From an uncultured Bacteroidales bacterium (lineage in GTDB: Bacteria > Bacteroidota > Bacteroidia > Bacteroidales > Muribaculaceae), in NCBI GenBank assembly GCA_900552315.1, contig URZM01000032.1:1-16420 (forward strand): DNA of 16,420 bases, given 5' to 3'. Position 1 is the first letter of the stretch. Each line of letters starts with the position of its first letter. The notes under the pieces are model-generated. The model saw only the letters and a list, made by a program, of their open reading frames with translations, had not been told where the DNA came from and did not search any database. Below are positions 1 to 5,275 of this stretch, piece by piece. The translations under genes were made by a program, and so were the position numbers.

Positions 1-169
1 ACTGTTCTTTTCGGTGGATGCTGTTCAAGCGGTGAGTGAGGGGGCGGTCGTAAAAGTCCTTATCCGGCAATGCGCCCCAGAACACGGACGACAGCCATTC
101 AGTCTTATGGTGAAGGCAGCGTCCCCGATGCCATTCCATAAGGCGATGGCCGTTGTCGGTGTTCAGCAT
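1..169 (-). CDS. possible partial hypothetical ORF running off the left edge
   Basis: A minus-strand frame is open from an ATG at 169 to the window edge (about 56 codons seen), and stays open upstream to a stop near 200, so a TTG at 193 could also start it. The visible peptide begins MLNTDNGHRLMEWHRGRC and is rich in His, Arg and Trp. I do not recognise the family. It lies on the same strand as, and downstream of, the recombinase, so it could belong to the integrated element. A competing plus-strand frame (2-175) is also open, so coding is not certain. Low confidence. Confidence 0.25.
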   Translation of the reverse strand, partial: MLNTDNGHRLMEWHRGRCLHHKTEWLSSVFWGALPDKDFYDRPLTHRLNSIHRKEQ

Positions 170-188
170 TGCCCATAGGCGTGATGCG

Positions 189-230
189 GTCAACTGGTGT
201 CAGTGGACTTGTCCACCGTCACTTGTTGAC
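189..230. repeat. nested dyad (two inverted repeats, one inside the other)
   Basis: GTCAAC at 189-194 is complementary to GTTGAC at 225-230. Inside it, GTGGAC at 203-208 pairs with GTCCAC at 211-216 across a TT loop. It lies in the gap between the edge ORF and the recombinase terminator. It could be a protein-binding site or an RNA hairpin near the start of the edge ORF; its role is unknown. Confidence 0.4.
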
Positions 231-289
231 GGCATATCGCCGCAGACACGGCAGACCGCCCCCTCTCTCCGCTTTGGAGTAAAATAAAT

Positions 290-334
290 GCGGAGAATAA
301 TCCCTTCAACGCTGGGTTATTCTCCGCTATTTTT
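290..334. terminator. probable bidirectional terminator downstream of the recombinase gene
   Basis: A perfect 11-bp stem, GCGGAGAATAA (290-300) with TTATTCTCCGC (317-327), has a 16-nt loop. It is followed on the plus strand by TATTTTTGTTT and on the minus strand by ATTTATTTT. The recombinase gene ends at 357 reading towards it, so its main job is probably to stop minus-strand transcription. Confidence 0.7.
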
Positions 335-356
335 GTTTAGGAAGGTTAAGGTTGTG

Positions 357-1721
357 TTATACTTGTGGCATCTTGAATATTACCAAATCAGGACTTAGAC
401 GCCCCATTTCAGCAGAAAGTGTTTCCGGGAGGAATTTAGCGTACACTTTCTCAGTAACATCTGTGCTTGCATGACCAAGTAGGCGGCTGACAACAGTCAT
501 AGACAATCCTTTATTGAGTGCAAGAACTGCAAATGTATGGCGCGCAACGTGCATTGTCAGGCTGAAGTTGAGTTCAAGTTTCTCTCCAACAACATTAAGA
601 GACTGGTTAATGCACTTTGTCGCACTGTTTCTGGCGCGATACAGTTCTTCCTCATTATCAATGTCCAGATTCTCCTTGACTAAATCAAATACATATTTGG
701 TATCAGGGCGTTTTTCCTTCCATTTCTTCAGTATTTCTATGGCAGATTCAGACAGGGGTATTACATGGCGTTTATTTGTTTTTACCATGACCTTGCGCAG
801 TTCCTTCTTGTCAAAGTCCAAGTGGCCCCATTGAAGGGTCATCACATCGACAACACGCAGCCCGCAGGCGTGAAATGCGAATAAGAACATTTCTATAAAC
901 TCTTTGCGGCGCGGTTCTGTATCGTTTTTATAAAACTCCAGTAGTTTTAAGAATTCTTCTTGACTTAGGCTCTTGCCGTCAAATTCCTTCTCATCAATAG
1001 ATAAGGATACTTTGGGGGCAATTCTCATGTCTTGTATTCGGGCATTGATAGCCACATCAATCATTCGTAGCTCCGTAGCATAAGCACAGGCTTTGAGAAT
1101 CGGTGTAAGTGAATGATTGATAGTCGCATCACTATTTTGTTTGACCTCTCTACGCCAAGTGATATACTCATCTACGAGTTCGACGGATATTTCTCCTACA
1201 TAAATACTGTCGTTTTTGTAGGTGCCACGTTTAGTTGAGCGTAAGAATTCCTGAAACATATTCATTCCGCTCTTTCCATTCATATACCGACTTCGACCGA
1301 TTCTGTTGCGAGAATAGTCAGAGTCCAGTCGTTCAAGAGCAAATTCAACAAAATCCTTGCCTTTGTCCTCTCTGATGACAGGTTTATCAGCGAGAAAGTC
1401 ATTTATGAGTTGAACGGTAATCTGATTCGGGAATTTCTGAGAATATTCCGCTAATAAACCATCTATTCTATCAACTCGGTTAAGTAGAACACCATTTATC
1501 CGGTTAGCTTCGGGGCCGTAAGATGATTTTACACCGCCGCGCCCCTTATTGAGCTTTTCGTTCCAATCACCAACCTTGACAAATATGTTCATGCCCTTTC
1601 TTACGATCTGTCTATTCCAAGTATATTCCAGTTCGACAAGATAAGGCTTGTTGTTGTCAACAGTCCCACGGATGCGGAGCCTGTATTTTCCCAAAGGGTA
1701 TAGTCGTTTTGGTCTTCCCAT
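357..1721 (-). CDS. tyrosine recombinase / site-specific integrase of a Bacteroidetes mobile element
   Basis: This 454-residue protein should cut and rejoin DNA for integration and excision of a mobile element. The N-terminal ~100 residues look like the arm-binding domain of Bacteroidetes integrases, a SAM-like core-binding domain covers ~120-230, and the catalytic domain covers ~250-435. Catalytic residues visible are Arg289 (HACGLR), Lys314 (VMVKTNKRH), His391 and Arg394 (HVARH), His417 (LLGH) and nucleophile Tyr427 (EKVYAKF), so it appears intact. The start MGRPKRLYPL is the first ATG after the predicted promoter. The gene is clearly more AT-rich than its neighbours, as expected of acquired DNA. 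Conjugative or mobilisation genes, if any, would lie beyond the left edge. The family is certain; the specific element is not identifiable. Confidence 0.95.
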   Translation of the reverse strand: MGRPKRLYPLGKYRLRIRGTVDNNKPYLVELEYTWNRQIVRKGMNIFVKVGDWNEKLNKGRGGVKSSYGPEANRINGVLLNRVDRIDGLLAEYSQKFPNQITVQLINDFLADKPVIREDKGKDFVEFALERLDSDYSRNRIGRSRYMNGKSGMNMFQEFLRSTKRGTYKNDSIYVGEISVELVDEYITWRREVKQNSDATINHSLTPILKACAYATELRMIDVAINARIQDMRIAPKVSLSIDEKEFDGKSLSQEEFLKLLEFYKNDTEPRRKEFIEMFLFAFHACGLRVVDVMTLQWGHLDFDKKELRKVMVKTNKRHVIPLSESAIEILKKWKEKRPDTKYVFDLVKENLDIDNEEELYRARNSATKCINQSLNVVGEKLELNFSLTMHVARHTFAVLALNKGLSMTVVSRLLGHASTDVTEKVYAKFLPETLSAEMGRLSPDLVIFKMPQV

Positions 1722-1753
1722 AGTGGAGAGATGTTTTTGGAGTTAAAAATGCC

Positions 1754-1776
1754 GGTTTGTGTAATACTCACAAACC
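1754..1776. repeat. inverted repeat at the start of the recombinase transcript
   Basis: GGTTTGTG (1754-1761) is the perfect complement of CACAAACC (1769-1776) around a 7-nt spacer, TAATACT. It lies just downstream of the predicted -7 box of the recombinase promoter, so it would form a hairpin at the 5' end of that mRNA. As DNA, it could equally be a paired core-type recombinase site, because strand-exchange cores of this family are inverted repeats around a ~7-bp spacer. Confidence 0.55.
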
Positions 1777-1780
1777 ACTG

Positions 1781-1788
1781 CAAAGGTA
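1781..1788 (-). promoter_or_regulatory. Bacteroidetes-type -7 promoter box for the recombinase gene
   Basis: The minus strand reads TACCTTTG here, a perfect match to the TAnnTTTG -7 consensus. TTTG boxes, candidates for the -33 element, lie about 13 and 16 nt upstream within the GCCAAACAAA repeat. Transcription would start near 1776, giving a ~55-nt leader. Overlap of promoter and repeat suggests that the recombinase could control its own expression (inference). Confidence 0.55.
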
Positions 1789-1792
1789 ATGA

Positions 1793-1912
1793 ATTTTAGC
1801 CAAACAAACTCAATATTTCCTCCGAAAAAATCGGATTTTAGCCAAACAAACCACGCTATTTGGGGCTATAAAACACCAATGGCCAAACAAATTATATTTT
1901 GCTTGACCATTG
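1793..1912. repeat. array of GCCAAACAAA repeats and an imperfect inverted repeat (candidate attachment / arm-site region)
   Basis: ATTTTAGCCAAACAAAC occurs identically at 1793-1809 and 1835-1851. A third, shorter copy, GCCAAACAAA, starts at 1882; the spacings are 42 and 41 bp, about four helical turns. The third copy is also the left arm of an inverted repeat: CAATGGCCAAACAAA (1877-1891) faces TTTGCTTGACCATTG (1898-1912), matching at 13 of 15 positions. Its position between the recombinase gene and chromosomal DUF2795 gene is where arm-type sites and an attachment junction are expected. Exact att ends cannot be set without the uninterrupted site or the other element end. Confidence 0.6.
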
Positions 1913-1942
1913 ATTATCAGGTATTTACGTTAAAATTTCTGC

Positions 1943-2164
1943 TTAATACTCGTCTTCGTTGAAGAAGAAGTCGTCTTTGGATGGGTAGTCGGGCCAGATG
2001 TCTTCTATGCTTTCGTAGGTGTCGCCTTCGTCTTCTATCTCTTGGAGGTTCTCTATCACTTCCATTGGCGCGCCGGATCGCATGGCGTAGTCTATGAGCT
2101 CTTCGCGTGTGGCGGGCCATGGCGCGTCTTCAAGCTTGGATGCAAGTTCAAGTGTCCAGTACAT
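1943..2164 (-). CDS. DUF2795 domain-containing small acidic protein
   Basis: This 73-residue protein starts MYWTLELASKLEDAPWPATR and ends in a very acidic tail (DDFFFNEDEY). The sequence matches the compact DUF2795 proteins found throughout Bacteroidales, with the characteristic LEDAPWPAT, DYAMRSGAP and ENLQEIEDEG segments and the usual length. Function is unknown; it has no signal peptide or membrane segment, so it should be cytosolic. It lies 182 bp downstream of the adenosyltransferase gene on the same strand and has its own promoter box, so it is probably expressed separately. It is the first chromosomal gene next to the integrated element and is intact. Confidence 0.88.
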   Translation of the reverse strand: MYWTLELASKLEDAPWPATREELIDYAMRSGAPMEVIENLQEIEDEGDTYESIEDIWPDYPSKDDFFFNEDEY

Positions 2165-2200
2165 GTGTGTATGCTTTTGTGTTTTTGGTAAAAATCCGCG

Positions 2201-2208
2201 CGAAATTA
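2201..2208 (-). promoter_or_regulatory. -7 promoter box for the DUF2795 gene
   Basis: The minus strand reads TAATTTCG, one base off TAnnTTTG, with a TTGC box about 20 nt upstream. The predicted start near 2195 gives a leader of about 30 nt before the ATG at 2164. Confidence 0.4.
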
Positions 2209-2346
2209 GCTATTTGCCCCGGATTGTGCAAGTGTGGGGGGATGTTTTTTTGGCTTGCGGGTTTTCGACCTTAGTTTATCGGTGCGTATGCCTCTGTCTG
2301 TCAGGCTTTTACCTGTGCATGACGGCGGTGTTCGTATGTATCAGTA

Positions 2347-2907
2347 TCAGTCTTTTTCCCAGATGTGGTCTTCGACCTGGGCGTTGAAGTTGTATGCCCT
2401 GGCCAGGATGAAGAGGAAATCGGAGAGGCGGTTGACGTATCTGAGGAGCGTGGGGCTGACGTAGCTTTGGCGTGCGAGGGCCACTATGTGCCTTTCGGCC
2501 CGGCGGCATACGGTGCGTGCGACGTGCGCCTGTGCGGCTGCGACGGTGCCTCCGGGGAGGATGAAGGCGTTGGCCTTGGGGACCTCGGCGTCGAGGGCGT
2601 CTATGCCTTCTTCGAGGTCTTTGATGTCTTCGGCGGTGAGCCCGGCGGGTTCGGGCTTTGTGTCAGGGGCGGGCTTTGTGGCCAGGTATGCTCCGATGTT
2701 GAAGAGTTTGTTCTGTATGTGGCGCAGTTGTGCCTGTACGGCTATGGATGAGTCGGAGAGGGCGAGGAGCAGGCCGAGGTGGCTTGAGAGTTCGTCTATG
2801 GTGCCGTATGCGTCGAGGCGTATGTCGTCCTTGTGTGCGCGTTGGCCTCCCACGAGTGATGTGGTGCCGGCGTCGCCTGTGCCGGTGTATAGTCTGCTTT
2901 TTTCCAT
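2347..2907 (-). CDS. cob(I)yrinic acid a,c-diamide adenosyltransferase, PduO type
   Basis: This enzyme transfers the adenosyl group of ATP to cob(I)alamin or its corrinoid precursors to make adenosylcobalamin, in the cytosol. The 186 residues match the PduO-type family in length and motifs: the ATP-binding N-terminal YTGTGDAGTTSLVGG (7-21), RTVCRRAER (131-139) with the conserved arginines, and YVNRLSDFLF (157-166) in the corrinoid-binding helix. The fold should be a trimeric five-helix bundle. The ATG at 2907 fits the family N-terminus (MEKSRLYTGTGD). It is divergent from dnaX across 106 bp. I saw no cobalamin riboswitch upstream and no other B12 gene beside it, so this is probably a housekeeping salvage enzyme. 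Confidence 0.93.
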   Translation of the reverse strand: MEKSRLYTGTGDAGTTSLVGGQRAHKDDIRLDAYGTIDELSSHLGLLLALSDSSIAVQAQLRHIQNKLFNIGAYLATKPAPDTKPEPAGLTAEDIKDLEEGIDALDAEVPKANAFILPGGTVAAAQAHVARTVCRRAERHIVALARQSYVSPTLLRYVNRLSDFLFILARAYNFNAQVEDHIWEKD

Positions 2908-3001
2908 GATAGTATATTGTTTTTATGGGTTCAAACCGTTTGGAGTCTGGAATATTAACGGCGGGGGGTGCAATAAAGTTGCGGGGACGGGGAATTTTGC
3001 G

Positions 3002-3009
3002 TAATTTCG
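3002..3009 (+). promoter_or_regulatory. -7 promoter box immediately before dnaX
   Basis: TAATTTCG, one base off TAnnTTTG, ends only 4 nt before the dnaX ATG at 3014. If used, the transcript would start at or next to the ATG, giving a leaderless or nearly leaderless mRNA. The in-frame stop TAA at 3002-3004 rules out an upstream in-frame start. Confidence 0.45.
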
Positions 3010-3013
3010 CGGT

Positions 3014-4822
3014 ATGAGTACACCTTATATCGTATCTGCGCGGAAATACCGTCCGTCGACGTTCCGGAGCGTGGTGGGGCAGCCGTCGCTGACCATGACG
3101 CTGAAGAATGCCATAGAGAGTGACCGTCTGGCTCAGGCGTATCTGTTCTGCGGCCCTCGCGGTGTGGGCAAGACCTCGTGCGCCCGCATCTTCGCGAAGA
3201 CCATCAATTGCGAGCATCCTACGGCGGACGGGGAGGCTTGCAACAAGTGCGAGAGCTGCCGGGCGTTCAACGAGGGGCGGAGCATCAACATAGTGGAGCT
3301 TGACGCTGCCTCGAACAATGGGGTGGACAATATACGCACGCTCAACGAGCAGGTGCGTGTGCCGCCGCAGTCGGGGCGATACAGGGTGTTCATCATAGAT
3401 GAGGTGCATATGCTGTCGGTGGGTGCGTTCAACGCTTTCCTGAAGACGCTGGAGGAGCCTCCGAAGTATGTGATATTCATATTGGCTACGACGGAGAAGC
3501 ATAAGGTGCTTCCGACGATCCTGTCGCGGTGCCAGATCTATGATTTCAACCGTATAGGTGTGAATGACATAGCGGAGCATCTGGCGTATGTGGCTGAGAG
3601 CGAGGGAGTGGAGGCTGAGCCGTCGGCGTTGGGGGTGATAGCCCGCAAGGCTGACGGTGCGATGAGGGACGCGCTGTCCATCTTCGACCAGGTGTCGGCG
3701 TCGTGCCGGGGCCATATCACGTATCAGGGGACTATCGACAACCTGAACGTGCTGGATTATGAGTTTTATTTCCGCCTTACGGAGGCGTTCCTGAGCGGGG
3801 ACGTGCCGGGCGCGCTTCTCATCTACAAGGAGGTGCGGGACAAGGGTTTCGATTCGCTCTCGTTCGTGAACGGCCTTGGGACGCATGTCAGGGAGCTGAT
3901 GGTGGCTGCGTCGGAGGCGACGTTGCCGCTGCTGGAGGTGAGCGCGGATGTGGCCGAGCGTTATAGGGCGCAGGCGGTACGTGTCAAGCCCAGGTGGGCT
4001 TACGCGGCCATGGAGGCTGTGAATTATTGTGACCTGAATTACCGGACGTCGGGCAACAAGCAGTTTCTCGTGGAGCTGACTCTGATAAGGCTGTGCCAGC
4101 TGTCGGACCCGTCGGGCGCGGCGGAGAGCAAGGGCATGCCGCCGCGCCAGGCCCTTCGGGAGCCAGCCCAAGCGCAGGCGGGGGTCAGGGGTGAGTCTAC
4201 GGCTCGCCAGACCGGCGGAGATCGATCCCAGGTGCAGGCGGGCAGTGAGGTGAGACCTGCCGCAGCACGTGCGGTACAGCAGTGTCCGGCGCGTGTCGAG
4301 CCGGGAGCGGCGACAACTCCGCGGGTGGCCGCTGCCGCGATGCCTGGGACACCTGCGGCCGCCAAGGGGCGCCCCAAGCTGATGCGCATATCGGTGGGAG
4401 CCACGGCTGCGGAGCCGGAGGAGCCGTCTTACGCACCTTCAGGGGCGTCGGCGCCTGAGGTTGCTGCTGATGCGGGGAATCCTGTGTCGGCAGAGAGGCT
4501 TCTTGAGAGCTGGAAATCGTTCACTGAGGAGCATCCGGACCGTCAGCTCCTGAACGCGACGATGCGGAGCTGCCAGCCTCAGGCCACGAGAGAGCCAGGG
4601 AGGTTCCTGGTGCTTGTGGACAATCCGGGCCAGCTTCGGGAGCTTGAGGATTCTATGCGCACTCAGACGGGTAGCGGGGCGATAGAGCTTGAGGTGAAGG
4701 TTGACGAGCATGGGGAGCGTCCGAGGGTGCTTACCCGGCGTGAGGCTTTCGAGCGTCTTTTAGAGGAGAACGATGGTATGCGCCGTATCCTTGGGAACCT
4801 TGGGGCCACGATGGTGGATTGA
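3014..4822 (+). CDS. dnaX: DNA polymerase III subunit gamma/tau
   Basis: This AAA+ subunit of the replication clamp loader assembles on the replisome and uses ATP to load the sliding clamp. The N-terminal MSTPYIVSARKYRPSTF is typical of the family. Key sites are Walker A GPRGVGKTS (47-55), zinc-ligand Cys66, Cys76, Cys79 and Cys82, Walker B IIDEVH (127-132), sensor-1 region LATTEK (157-162), the SRC arginine finger (171-173) and the GAMRDALS sensor-2 motif (~215). Residues ~365-475 form an Ala/Pro/Gln-rich linker, followed by a tau-type C-terminal domain (~485-600). At 602 residues it is the full tau form. I see no run of six or more A residues that would mark a slippery frameshift site for gamma. 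The start is fixed by the family N-terminus. Confidence 0.97.
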   Translation: MSTPYIVSARKYRPSTFRSVVGQPSLTMTLKNAIESDRLAQAYLFCGPRGVGKTSCARIFAKTINCEHPTADGEACNKCESCRAFNEGRSINIVELDAASNNGVDNIRTLNEQVRVPPQSGRYRVFIIDEVHMLSVGAFNAFLKTLEEPPKYVIFILATTEKHKVLPTILSRCQIYDFNRIGVNDIAEHLAYVAESEGVEAEPSALGVIARKADGAMRDALSIFDQVSASCRGHITYQGTIDNLNVLDYEFYFRLTEAFLSGDVPGALLIYKEVRDKGFDSLSFVNGLGTHVRELMVAASEATLPLLEVSADVAERYRAQAVRVKPRWAYAAMEAVNYCDLNYRTSGNKQFLVELTLIRLCQLSDPSGAAESKGMPPRQALREPAQAQAGVRGESTARQTGGDRSQVQAGSEVRPAAARAVQQCPARVEPGAATTPRVAAAAMPGTPAAAKGRPKLMRISVGATAAEPEEPSYAPSGASAPEVAADAGNPVSAERLLESWKSFTEEHPDRQLLNATMRSCQPQATREPGRFLVLVDNPGQLRELEDSMRTQTGSGAIELEVKVDEHGERPRVLTRREAFERLLEENDGMRRILGNLGATMVD

Positions 4823-4857
4823 CGGCATTGTACGGGTGGGGGCAACTCCATTGGTCC

Positions 4858-5051
4858 GGATGCTCCGGGGAGCATCCCTACACATAGGAATGCAGATTTA
4901 CTTTGTGCGCGAGGGAGAACATGCCGAAGGCATGTCCCTACAATATCGGGGTTGGCCGGGTCAAGACGCCGGGGCATTTTGGGGCGTTGGCGGTTTAACA
5001 TGCCGAAGGCATGTCCCTACATTGTAGGGGTTGGCCTGTTTGCGGGCCAAC
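4858..5051. repeat. mosaic of short palindromic (REP-like) intergenic repeats
   Basis: A 24-bp sequence is perfectly repeated at 4919-4942 and 4998-5021. It is a hairpin (ACATGCC-GAA-GGCATGT) followed by CCCTACA. A diverged copy at 4860-4882 has a different hairpin, ATGCTCC-GG-GGAGCAT, followed by the same CCCTACA tail. After the third copy come two more hairpins: CCCTAC/GTAGGG (5015-5029) and GTTGGCC (5030-5036) with GGCCAAC (5045-5051). GGGGTTGGCC follows both full copies. No coding frame is convincing. They resemble REP/BIME-type intergenic palindromes, but I cannot name the family. Confidence 0.7.
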
Positions 5052-5092
5052 GTACATTGTCCGGCGTGGCGTGCTCAGAGGGGCATAAAAAA

Positions 5093-5116
5093 ATTGATTG
5101 TCTCACGACAACCAAT
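5093..5116 (-). terminator. intrinsic terminator of the minus-strand small transcript
   Basis: On the minus strand, ATTGGTTGTC, loop GTGA and GACAATCAAT form a stem with 9 of 10 pairs, followed by TTTTTTT (A7 on the plus strand at 5087-5093). The T tract is on the minus-strand side, so it should terminate minus-strand RNA; it is poorly placed to end dnaX transcription. Confidence 0.7.
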
Positions 5117-5147
5117 CCATTGTGTTAACCTTAAAATCTAATACCAT
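5103..5147 (-). CDS. possible 14-residue peptide in the small transcript
   Basis: The minus strand encodes MVLDFKVNTMDWLS followed by TGA. The ATG is about 8-10 nt from the predicted transcript start and the TGA sits in the loop of the terminator hairpin. No Shine-Dalgarno site is evident, which is usual in Bacteroidetes. Frames this short are easily open by chance, so coding is only a possibility; conservation of the peptide against the RNA stem would decide. There is no known function. Confidence 0.25.
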   Translation of the reverse strand: MVLDFKVNTMDWLS

Positions 5148-5160
5148 GAAAAACTCAGTG

Positions 5161-5168
5161 CAAAGTTA
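5161..5168 (-). promoter_or_regulatory. -7 promoter box of the minus-strand small transcript
   Basis: The minus strand reads TAACTTTG, a perfect TAnnTTTG match. The -33 element is weak (TGTTTA near 5181-5186). A 12-bp palindrome lies about 20 bp further upstream. Confidence 0.5.
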
Positions 5169-5187
5169 CAATTATTTTCTTAAACAT

Positions 5188-5199
5188 TGTTGTACAACA
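5188..5199. promoter_or_regulatory. 12-bp perfect palindrome, possible operator
   Basis: TGTTGTACAACA is a perfect palindrome in an AT-rich stretch (about 5140-5275) that lacks coding. It lies upstream of the minus-strand small transcript promoter and 77 bp before the hemW start. It could be a dimeric regulator site acting on either. No regulator can be named. Confidence 0.3.
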
Positions 5200-5275
5200 T
5201 ATATTTTTTCATTGATTTTTAATAATTTTAACATTCATATTTCTATAAGCGCATAAATTTAACTCTACTTAACAT

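Larger units (their letters stand above)
5086..5157 (-). ncRNA. candidate small RNA or small mRNA between dnaX and hemW
   Basis: A complete minus-strand transcription unit of about 70 nt can be read. The -7 box TAACTTTG lies at 5168-5161, a start is expected near 5157, and a hairpin with a T7 tract ends it at about 5087. It contains an ATG about 8-10 nt from the predicted start, opening a 14-codon frame that ends in the terminator loop. Both neighbouring genes read on the other strand, so this is not their leader or trailer. The arrangement seems familiar from Bacteroidales intergenic regions, but I cannot assign it to a named family. Confidence 0.5.

Noticed and set aside
2..175. Plus-strand frame open at the left edge
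   Set aside because: Mirrors the minus-strand edge frame and ends in a stop at 173-175 with no family resemblance; neither strand is proven.
1778..1788. CTnDOT-type attB core (GTANNTTTGC)
   Set aside because: The minus strand TTACCTTTGC matches at all but the first base, but this string is also a standard Bacteroidetes promoter box upstream of the gene, so it is not evidence of a CTnDOT-like core.
2908..3013. Cobalamin riboswitch before the adenosyltransferase gene
   Set aside because: The intergenic gap is about 106 bp, too short for a full cobalamin riboswitch, and no B12-box-like sequence is visible.
2663..4171. Long antisense frame (about 500 codons) across dnaX
   Set aside because: Shadow of dnaX, whose Walker and zinc motifs leave no doubt about the coding strand; it also runs into the adenosyltransferase gene in the wrong frame.
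3014..4822. Programmed frameshift site in dnaX
   Set aside because: No A-rich slippery heptamer such as A AAA AAG with a downstream hairpin was seen in the part after the AAA+ domain.
4919..5021. Repeated 24-bp sequence as a possible CRISPR
   Set aside because: Only two identical copies and one diverged copy, each itself a hairpin with a tail; no regular spacer series and no cas genes.
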